Shown here one piece after another: positions 6,335 through 11,994 of a stretch of DNA of 11,994 bases. The DNA is taken from contig CAZKJH010000117.1 in the NCBI GenBank assembly GCA_964553035.1, positions 1 to 11,994 of the forward strand, written 5' to 3'. Position numbers and translations under genes: made by a program. The stretch is from JBBQIY01 sp964553035 (GTDB taxonomy: Bacteria; Verrucomicrobiota; Kiritimatiellia; RFP12; UBA3636). The notes under the pieces were generated by a model. That model had not been told where the DNA came from, made no database searches, and saw only the letters and a program-made list of their open reading frames with translations. Position 1 is the first letter of the stretch. Each line of letters starts with the position of its first letter.

Positions 6335-7003
6335 ATGTCATTTGTAATCTGCGTGGATGGGCCAGCCGCATCTGGAAAATCGACTGTTAGTAAGGCGGTT
6401 GCTGCAAAAATAGGCTGTCTCTATGTGGATTCAGGTGCACTGTATAGAATTGTGACTTGGCTTGCCTTGAAGGCTGGTGTGGATACTGCCTTTCCTGCGA
6501 AAATGGCGGAGTTTGCGAAAGGCATCAAAATTGACTTTGTCGTGAAAGACGGTCGCGTTGTCTACGAGGTCGATGGCGAGGAGCTGGGTGACCGGATTCG
6601 TACACCTGAAATCAACAGCCATGTCAGTCCAGTTTCTGCTGTTCCTGAAGTGCGAACACTTATCACGGGCTGGCTACGCGACCTGCAAAAACTTGGAAAC
6701 CTGATCGTAGAAGGTCGGGATATCGGTTCTGTTGTGTATCCCCATTCTCCGCATCGTTTTTATCTTGATGCGGATCCAGAGGAACGTACGCGTCGGCGCT
6801 TGAAAGAAGACGTTCAAAAAGGCTTCGCCGATGCGAATTCGCGGGACAAAGTGAAGGCATCTCTGATGAACCGCGATAAAATTGACAGTACGCGAAAAAC
6901 GGCACCTCTCGTGGTTCCGGTGGGATCAACTCTCATTGACACCACTGCCATGAGCATCGACGAGGTCGTGTCGACGATCATCGCGAGTTCAATTACCCAA
7001 TAG
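6335..7003 (+). CDS. cmk: Cytidylate kinase
   Basis: This is a cytoplasmic kinase that phosphorylates CMP and dCMP with ATP, feeding CTP for RNA, phospholipid and sugar-nucleotide synthesis. The 222 residues match the family length. The P-loop GPAASGKST is at 9-17, VDSGALYR follows at about 31-38, the nucleotide-binding IVEGRDIGSVV segment is at about 126-136, and the lid-region FYLDADPEERTRRR at about 142-155. AAGGA at 6324-6328 supports the ATG. Its neighbour is a CDP-alcohol phosphatidyltransferase, whose reaction would yield CMP, the substrate of this enzyme. Its 3' end overlaps the convergent CHR transporter gene by 15 bp, so there is no room for an intergenic terminator. Confidence 0.95.
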   Translation: MSFVICVDGPAASGKSTVSKAVAAKIGCLYVDSGALYRIVTWLALKAGVDTAFPAKMAEFAKGIKIDFVVKDGRVVYEVDGEELGDRIRTPEINSHVSPVSAVPEVRTLITGWLRDLQKLGNLIVEGRDIGSVVYPHSPHRFYLDADPEERTRRRLKEDVQKGFADANSRDKVKASLMNRDKIDSTRKTAPLVVPVGSTLIDTTAMSIDEVVSTIIASSITQ

Positions 7004-7600
7004 CGGAAAGAGCACGGCTCCGAGCAACGCGCTGACAAAGATCAGCGTGGTGGTTTGAATTTTAGTTCTGCACAGTGCGTAGGTGCAGATTCCACAGATG
7101 ATCACGGCAATCGGGCGGATGCGCAAGCCTTCGGGCCATGAGGGGTGGTTGAGCTTCAGCGTGTCAATAAACATTTTCCATGGAATTTCGCCATTGAAAA
7201 CCGATAGTTCAAGGAAAATGAAAAGGGCTGCAACCATGAGGCCGATTGTCGCCGGGCCAACGCCCCAGATGAGCCCCTTCATAAAGCGACTTTCTGACCA
7301 TCTCCGCATTCCGTGCAACATGAGAGACATCAGAATAAAGGAGGGGGTGAGTAGTCCGAGCGTTGCGGTGAGGGCACCTGGAATTCCAGCGTAGCGAAAG
7401 CCGAAAAAAGTTGCGGCATTGATGCTCACGGGGCCGGGGGTAATCTGAGTAATCGCCAGAAAATTTCCGAATTCAGCTAGCGTCATCCAGCCTCGGCCTT
7501 CGACAAGCTCTTCGATGTAAATCGGAGTTAGCACGTAGCCGCCGCCAAAGCAGAGAAGGCCAAAGTGAAAAAATAGCGCGAAAAGAGTCAGCAATTTCAT
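6989..7600 (-). CDS. Chromate transporter (CHR) family, second half-subunit
   Basis: This is an inner-membrane protein of 203 residues with about six hydrophobic segments, the size of a short-chain CHR protein. It carries the family pattern GGGYVLTPIYIEELV near residues 20-34 and ITQITPGPVSINAATFFGFRYAGIPGALTATLG at about 51-83, with the conserved PGP. CHR proteins in this split form work as a pair of homologous half-transporters; chromate efflux is the characterised activity, but many family members have unknown anions as substrates. The start codon overlaps the stop of the partner gene as ATGA, and AAAGGA lies just upstream of the ATG. No chromate resistance gene (chrB, chrC) accompanies it, so chromate itself is uncertain as substrate. 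Confidence 0.85.
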   Translation of the reverse strand: MKLLTLFALFFHFGLLCFGGGYVLTPIYIEELVEGRGWMTLAEFGNFLAITQITPGPVSINAATFFGFRYAGIPGALTATLGLLTPSFILMSLMLHGMRRWSESRFMKGLIWGVGPATIGLMVAALFIFLELSVFNGEIPWKMFIDTLKLNHPSWPEGLRIRPIAVIICGICTYALCRTKIQTTTLIFVSALLGAVLFPLLGN

Positions 7601-8244
7601 GCCATTCCTTTTTTTGTTTTCGCGAGCATTCGAAAGAGAGGAATGAACACGACATGCGTTACAACCCCAAAGAGAATCGCGGCAACCAACAAGTATTTAG
7701 CTGGTATTTTCCATCCGACAATGGCGATACAGCAGAGCGGTGCGCAGACGTACGCATACACGCTGGTTACGAGTTTTTTCCACGATTTGATGATTGTAGC
7801 AAGGACAATTCCGCAAAGGGCACTTCTCAGGCCGATAAAGGCACCCTGAACGAAGCGGTTTTCGATCGGAAACCACTCAAAACCCATTGCAATAGCGATG
7901 ATGATGACGAGCGAGGGAATAGCAATGGCGACTATCGCGACGAAAGCTCCGAGCGTCCCTGCGGCCTTTGTGCCAACGTAGATGGCCGAGTTGCCAGCGA
8001 TAAGCCCTGGGACCATCTGAAAAACCGGCAGGTGGGCGAGGAGTTCTCCTTCTTCCAACCATTTTAAGCGTCGGCCAAAAACATCGTCTGCTGCAATGAT
8101 GATGGCATAGCCGCCGCCAACAATAAAAAGAGATATCTTGAAGAATTCGGTGAAAAGTTTGATCAGAATCTGCCGTCGTGTCATGCAGGGTAGCGGACAG
8201 TCGGCGGGCGGAGAACTTCTGGGTGTTGCAATCGCGTTTTTCAT
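7597..8244 (-). CDS. Chromate transporter (CHR) family, first half-subunit
   Basis: This is a membrane protein of 215 residues homologous to its downstream neighbour. It carries SLFIVGGGYAIIIAADDVF (about 38-56) and the core FQMVPGLIAGNSAIYVGTKAAGTLGAF (about 74-100), where the usual PGP is PGL. Together the two genes form the split, two-component version of a CHR transporter. Its ATG overlaps the stop codon of the upstream amidase gene (ATGA), and its own stop overlaps the next gene's ATG, so three genes are linked by four-base overlaps. The first 20 residues are hydrophilic and Pro-rich; an internal ATG at 8184 (MTRRQILIKL) could be the true start, though neither site has a strong ribosome binding site. 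Confidence 0.82.
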   Translation of the reverse strand: MKNAIATPRSSPPADCPLPCMTRRQILIKLFTEFFKISLFIVGGGYAIIIAADDVFGRRLKWLEEGELLAHLPVFQMVPGLIAGNSAIYVGTKAAGTLGAFVAIVAIAIPSLVIIIAIAMGFEWFPIENRFVQGAFIGLRSALCGIVLATIIKSWKKLVTSVYAYVCAPLCCIAIVGWKIPAKYLLVAAILFGVVTHVVFIPLFRMLAKTKKGMA

Positions 8245-9602
8245 TGTAGTCCGGCTGCCTTAGCAGCCTCTAGGCGGATTTTTTTGAGTCGCGGATCTTC
8301 GTTTGGATCGTCGACGATAGGCTCAGGCTTCCATGCTGGTTTTGTGATGTCGATGGCATCGCCGGTCACAACCTCAGGGGTTACATTCGTGGGAGTTGGA
8401 GCTGGGTTTTGTTGGGAGAGCATGGGTGGCAAATCAGGCGCGCTTTTGGTGCTCTCAGATTTAATAGGGTAAGCTGGCGATCCAGGTGTTAACGTACCGA
8501 AGGCGTAATCGCAGATGCCCTCGTAGAGGCCACGTACAATCTTTTCCTGCCCTTCTGCTGTACGGATATATTTCAGATCTTTGGGTGAAGAAAGAAAGCC
8601 GCATTCAACGAGAACGGCAGGCATCCTGGCTTCGCGCAGCACACTAAAGCGGGCACGCCGCAAACCGCGATCTTCAAACTTGGTTGATTTCAGTAGTCGT
8701 CGTTGTATGGCGAACCCGATTTGCATGTTCCGGGTATCGTTTGCATTGCCGTTTTGCAGGGTGTTGGCCTGAGCCTTAGCCGCATGCGAGGGATTGTCTG
8801 TTGATGTTGATAACATGCCGCGTGCGGGGAGGATGTAGGTTTCGAATCCGTTGGCGGCTGAGGATGGGTTGGCGTTGAAATGAATGCTGATGAAGAGATC
8901 TGCTTTCCATCGGTATGCCTTAAAGGGTCTTTCCTCCAGCACTTGCGTTAAGGTGTTATCGGGTCGTGAAATGATAACGTCAAAACCGGCATTTTTAAGA
9001 TGTTTTGCGAGTTTCCGGGCTATGTCGAGTGTGAGACGACTTTCAAATGTCTTTCTGTCTTTTGAGATGGCACCAGGGTCAGCACCGCCGTGTCCTGGGT
9101 CAATAAAAACCCGGAATGGCCTTCCTGTCACAATCGCGCTGGTATGGGCGGTGATAAGTGGCGACAGCATGTACGTGAAGTCGGTGGCGGAAGCTTTCGG
9201 TTTTTTTGTTTCTCGGTCGAGCGTTGTGGGTTGCGAGAGGTAAACGAGAACGTTGTCGAAGCTTGCACGCTGGCTGCCATGCTCAAACACAAATTTCCAA
9301 GGCTTTAGCGCGGATGGCTGAGGAAGCACTTCGGCTGGCTTTGCTTCGGCTGGCTTTGCTTCGGATGGTTTGGTTTGTTGGGGGGGGGCGACTTCAGGCG
9401 CTGACGTGTCGTCAGGCGGTGAGGCTGGCGAGGCCACGGTTTCGGTCAAATTCGTATTGATTTCAACATCGTGAACGACATTAGTGGAGTAGTAATTTTC
9501 ATCGGGTTCCACGAGGGCTTTGCTGCTCGCGCAACTTGAAGTGACGAAGGATACTGCTGAGCAGACGACTGCTAAGAAGCAGAAATTGAAAAAAGTTCTC
9601 AC
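8241..9602 (-). CDS. Lipoprotein N-acetylmuramoyl-L-alanine amidase (Amidase_3)
   Basis: This is a zinc hydrolase that cuts the bond between N-acetylmuramic acid and L-Ala in peptidoglycan. The GTG start gives a hydrophobic signal ending in TSSC with C24 as the probable lipidated cysteine, so it is likely a membrane-anchored lipoprotein in the periplasm. Residues 25-95 form a disordered Pro/Ala/Glu linker with a KPAEA repeat. The catalytic domain spans about 162-368: zinc ligands H171 (FIDPGHGG), E187 and H241 (SIHFNAN), and catalytic E333 (LVECGFLSS). The 85-residue C-terminal tail is Pro-rich with a charged end (DPRLKKIRLEAAKAAG). It begins 2 bp after the ruvB stop and overlaps the CHR gene. 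A C9 run in the linker (9380-9388 on the plus strand) is a possible slippage site. Confidence 0.9.
   Translation of the reverse strand: MRTFFNFCFLAVVCSAVSFVTSSCASSKALVEPDENYYSTNVVHDVEINTNLTETVASPASPPDDTSAPEVAPPQQTKPSEAKPAEAKPAEVLPQPSALKPWKFVFEHGSQRASFDNVLVYLSQPTTLDRETKKPKASATDFTYMLSPLITAHTSAIVTGRPFRVFIDPGHGGADPGAISKDRKTFESRLTLDIARKLAKHLKNAGFDVIISRPDNTLTQVLEERPFKAYRWKADLFISIHFNANPSSAANGFETYILPARGMLSTSTDNPSHAAKAQANTLQNGNANDTRNMQIGFAIQRRLLKSTKFEDRGLRRARFSVLREARMPAVLVECGFLSSPKDLKYIRTAEGQEKIVRGLYEGICDYAFGTLTPGSPAYPIKSESTKSAPDLPPMLSQQNPAPTPTNVTPEVVTGDAIDITKPAWKPEPIVDDPNEDPRLKKIRLEAAKAAGLQ
9330..9374 (-). repeat. 15-bp in-frame tandem repeat in the amidase linker
   Basis: Two identical 15-bp units (TTCGGCTGGCTTTGC on the plus strand, 9330-9344 and 9345-9359) are followed by a diverged third copy (9360-9374). 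They encode the repeated KPSEA/KPAEA pentapeptide in the amidase linker. The unit is a multiple of three, so copy-number change would alter linker length without breaking the frame. Confidence 0.8.
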
Positions 9603-9604
9603 GG

Positions 9605-10627
9605 TTAGATTCCCAGTTCGCCTTGTGGTACGGATGCCGGGAATTCAAGCCCGATCGAAGTCCAGGCCTTCGGAGTCGCAACGCGCCCTTTCTGCGTTCG
9701 TTTCAAGAAGCCCTCTTGGATGAGATAAGGTTCATAAACTTCTTCAATCGTATCCGATTCTTCGCTTACGGAAACGGCGAGAGAACCGAGCCCCACAGGG
9801 CCGCCATTGAATTTGATGATGAGGGTTTCAAGAATGCGCTTGTCCATTTCGTCTAACCCTTGGGCATCGATGTCGAGCATGGTGAGGGCTTTATCGGCAA
9901 TGTCTTGGGAGATATGATTGTCGGCTCGAACTTGCGCATAATCGCGAACTCGGCGAAGGAGGTTATTCGCAATACGTGGAGTGCCGCGCGAGCGACGGGC
10001 AATTTCTATTGCACCCACATCCTCGATACTCACATCCAAGAGGGATGCTGACCGATTGACGATGCGTGCGAGCTCGTCGGTGGGGTAGTAGTTCATCCGG
10101 GCGGTGATCCCAAAGCGTGATCGAAGTGGGGAGGAGATCAACCCAGCGCGAGTTGTCGCACCGACGAGCGTGAAACGAGGTAATTCGAGCCGGATTGATC
10201 GGGCGTTTGCTCCTTGGTCTATCATAATATCGATGACAAAATCTTCCATCGCTGAATACAGATACTCTTCGACCGTGCGCTGCATCCGGTGAATTTCGTC
10301 GATGAACAAAATATCCCCTCGGTTGAGCGAGGTTAGCAATCCGGCAAGATCTGCCGGTTTATCGATGACAGGCCCAGATGTGACCTTGACCTGTACGCCC
10401 ATGGCATCGCCAAGAATATAGCAAAGCGTGGTTTTACCTAATCCCGGAGGGCCAGAGAGCAGAACATGGTCTAAGGAGTCACCGCGCTGTTTGGCTGCTT
10501 CAACGGAGAGCAGAAGGCGTTCGCGGACTTTTTCCTGGCCAATGAATTCATTGAAAGATGCAGGACGGAGCGTGTTATCCAGCGAGGTGTTTCGCTGATT
10601 GAGTTGTTCTGAAATTGGTTGTTCCAT
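9605..10627 (-). CDS. ruvB: Holliday junction branch migration ATPase RuvB
   Basis: This is the motor subunit of the RuvAB complex, which drives branch migration of Holliday junctions during recombinational repair. All 340 residues of a normal RuvB are present: Walker A GPPGLGKT (59-66), Walker B with DEIHR (110-114), sensor 1 GATTRAG (156-162), the PLRSRFGI arginine segment (167-174), and the C-terminal winged helix with VGLGSLAVSVSEESDTIEEVYEPYLIQEGFL. RuvA and RuvC, often encoded next to it, are not in the window. It lies 15 bp after lpxK and 2 bp before the amidase, so it appears to be transcribed with envelope genes. Confidence 0.97.
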   Translation of the reverse strand: MEQPISEQLNQRNTSLDNTLRPASFNEFIGQEKVRERLLLSVEAAKQRGDSLDHVLLSGPPGLGKTTLCYILGDAMGVQVKVTSGPVIDKPADLAGLLTSLNRGDILFIDEIHRMQRTVEEYLYSAMEDFVIDIMIDQGANARSIRLELPRFTLVGATTRAGLISSPLRSRFGITARMNYYPTDELARIVNRSASLLDVSIEDVGAIEIARRSRGTPRIANNLLRRVRDYAQVRADNHISQDIADKALTMLDIDAQGLDEMDKRILETLIIKFNGGPVGLGSLAVSVSEESDTIEEVYEPYLIQEGFLKRTQKGRVATPKAWTSIGLEFPASVPQGELGI

Positions 10628-10642
10628 GGTAAATAGTTCCGT

Positions 10643-11869
10643 CTAAAAGTCTGCGTGAGGAGTATCGAAGTGCCATCCACCATTTGGGTTCTCGGAGAAG
10701 GTGATGTGGCTGATGCAGCGCTGGAATTCTTCGATGCCGTTTAAAAATCTGACTTCAATGCGTACAAAATAGACAGGGACAGCACATCGATCGATGCGTG
10801 TCATACGAACGGCATCCTTTTCCGTTGTCACAACGGCATCGGCCCCGATCTCCTGCGCTTTATTCACGATGTCGATGACTTCTTGTTGCGTGAACCGGTG
10901 ATGATCGGCGAAGCGTTTTCGCTCGAGAATTATGGCACCGAGCTTTTCTAGGGATTTTTCAAAACTCTGGGGTGAAGCGATGCCGGATAGTGCCACCACC
11001 TTCATGCCAGCCAAGTTGTCGAGCGGATGATGCTTTCGTGAAAAAGCACTGACGAGCGAGCAGGGTTCATGGTTGCACTCCATAATGCCGGCTTTAGGAT
11101 TCATTTCGCCGATCTTTCGCCGCAGTTCTGAATTATCGGCACCGTTGACTTTGGTAATACAGACAAATTTCGCTCGAGCAATGTTTGTTGCAGGTTCACG
11201 AAGGATTCCGCGGGGCAATACGTTACCGTTTCCAAACGGATTCGTTCGATCCACTAAGACGAGATCGAGTCTGTGGCAGAGCTTCTGATACTGAAACCCA
11301 TCGTCAAGGATCAAGGTGTCGCATCCGAAGTGCTTGACAGCATAGCGACCGCTTTTAACGCGATCTTTGTCCACAAGCACGACAACATCTGGAAGGTTTG
11401 TCGCGAGCATATAAGGCTCATCGCCACTCATTTCGCTGTCCAGAAGTAAGTTTTTCCCATCGGAAACGATGCGTGGCGGCGTAGCAGAAGCTCCTGCCTT
11501 AAGTTTGTCGCTAAAACGTCGCGAGAAGGTTTTCTCTTTCTTTTTATACCCGCGACTAAGAATCGCAACCTTTCGGCCTTCTTTGCTCAGTTCGCGAGCC
11601 AGCATCTCAACCATGGGCGTTTTCCCCGTGCCCCCGACGGTGACATTGCCTACGCTGATTACCTGGCATCCGAGTGGGAAGCGGCGGATAATGCCCGCAC
11701 GGTAGAGGTAGAGGCGCGATTGCACCACAAAAAAGTAGAAGTGCGAAAACTGCTTAAGCATTCGGAGAAGAAGCCGTTTCGGCCATTCATGGCCAGCATC
11801 GCCTCCCTCGTACTGGATCAGCGGTAAAAGCAGATTTTCTATTGACTCAAGTGATTTTCTGAAACTCAT
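10643..11869 (-). CDS. lpxK: Tetraacyldisaccharide 4'-kinase (lipid A)
   Basis: This is an inner-membrane kinase that adds the 4'-phosphate to the tetraacyldisaccharide lipid A precursor (Raetz pathway), so the organism should make lipid A. With the ATG at 11869 the protein has 408 residues, longer than E. coli LpxK (about 330). The extra length comes from an N-terminal extension of about 30 residues and a basic insert after SRGYKKK. Motifs present are the P-loop GGTGKT (79-84), GDEP (about 149-152), DDGFQ (179-183), FADHHRFT and TTEKDA. A hydrophobic segment (about 40-56) precedes the catalytic domain and is probably the membrane anchor. A TTG at 11893 would add eight residues but has no better ribosome binding site. 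The start overlaps an upstream frame by 23 bp. Confidence 0.92.
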   Translation of the reverse strand: MSFRKSLESIENLLLPLIQYEGGDAGHEWPKRLLLRMLKQFSHFYFFVVQSRLYLYRAGIIRRFPLGCQVISVGNVTVGGTGKTPMVEMLARELSKEGRKVAILSRGYKKKEKTFSRRFSDKLKAGASATPPRIVSDGKNLLLDSEMSGDEPYMLATNLPDVVVLVDKDRVKSGRYAVKHFGCDTLILDDGFQYQKLCHRLDLVLVDRTNPFGNGNVLPRGILREPATNIARAKFVCITKVNGADNSELRRKIGEMNPKAGIMECNHEPCSLVSAFSRKHHPLDNLAGMKVVALSGIASPQSFEKSLEKLGAIILERKRFADHHRFTQQEVIDIVNKAQEIGADAVVTTEKDAVRMTRIDRCAVPVYFVRIEVRFLNGIEEFQRCISHITFSENPNGGWHFDTPHADF

Positions 11870-11994
11870 ATTGTTTAGCAAGCCATTGTACAATAATGCC
11901 GCGTTTCAGACAATGATGGAATCCTGGAAAGTCGTCTGGAGGGTGCGATTTTATTTTGTTGAGAGTCATGAGGATTTCGTGTGCGAACGGTAGT
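11847..11994 (-). CDS. C-terminal fragment of an unidentified protein
   Basis: On the minus strand a frame enters from the right edge and runs for 48 codons to a TGA at 11847-11849, overlapping the start of lpxK by 23 bp. Its composition looks like a folded protein end (FPGFHHCLKRGIIVQWLAK region). A gene here would explain why lpxK has no visible ribosome binding site or promoter. I do not recognise the family; genes next to lpxK are often lipid A or KDO enzymes, but nothing in the fragment shows that. A second minus-strand frame is also open over most of this stretch, so the call is moderate. Confidence 0.4.
   Translation of the reverse strand, partial: LPFAHEILMTLNKIKSHPPDDFPGFHHCLKRGIIVQWLAKQYEFQKIT

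Noticed and set aside
9330..9374. Short tandem repeats considered as a CRISPR-like array
   Set aside because: The units are contiguous without spacers, are 15 bp long and keep the amidase reading frame.
11870..11893. TTG start for LpxK at 11893
   Set aside because: It adds eight residues, has no better ribosome binding site than the ATG at 11869, and uses a rarer start codon.

Overview
The window is ordinary bacterial chromosome from a Gram-negative organism. It is densely coded, has moderate GC, and carries an lpxK gene (lipid A synthesis) and a cell-wall amidase with a lipoprotein signal. The NifA-type activator, the Bat-type VWA genes and LpxK together would fit a PVC-superphylum bacterium such as Kiritimatiellae, Lentisphaeria or Verrucomicrobia. 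That placement is inference only; no rRNA or clade-specific marker is present. No complete mobile element, CRISPR array or RNA gene was found.

Layout. (1) 1-309: non-coding leader with two strong hairpins and a perfect 16-bp tandem duplication. (2) 310-1845 (+): NifA-like sigma-54 activator (GAF, AAA+, Fis-type HTH). (3) 1898-3921 (-): two-gene bat-type operon, a BatD-like membrane protein followed by a BatA-like VWA protein, overlapping by ATGA. (4) 4055-4219: divergent promoter region with well-spaced -35/-10 pairs on both strands and an inverted repeat at a ribosome binding site. (5) 4220-7003 (+): double-PAS protein without a recognisable output domain, a CDP-alcohol phosphatidyltransferase with one substituted catalytic-motif residue, and cytidylate kinase. 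(6) 6989-11994 (-): compact gene string, in transcription order an unidentified C-terminal fragment, lpxK, ruvB, lipoprotein amidase and a split two-subunit CHR (chromate-type) transporter, all overlapping or separated by at most 15 bp.

Working together: the minus-strand string is mostly envelope functions (lipid A kinase, murein amidase, membrane transporter) with ruvB inside it. In the plus-strand string the phosphatidyltransferase would release CMP and Cmk would rephosphorylate CMP, so the pair is metabolically coherent. The BatD/BatA pair is probably a membrane VWA complex whose usual MoxR ATPase and DUF58 partners are not in the window.

No clearly new system is evident. The best leads are the D-to-H substitution in the phosphatidyltransferase motif, the hairpin overlapping the ribosome binding site of the orphan PAS gene, and the back-to-back promoters between the PAS and bat genes.
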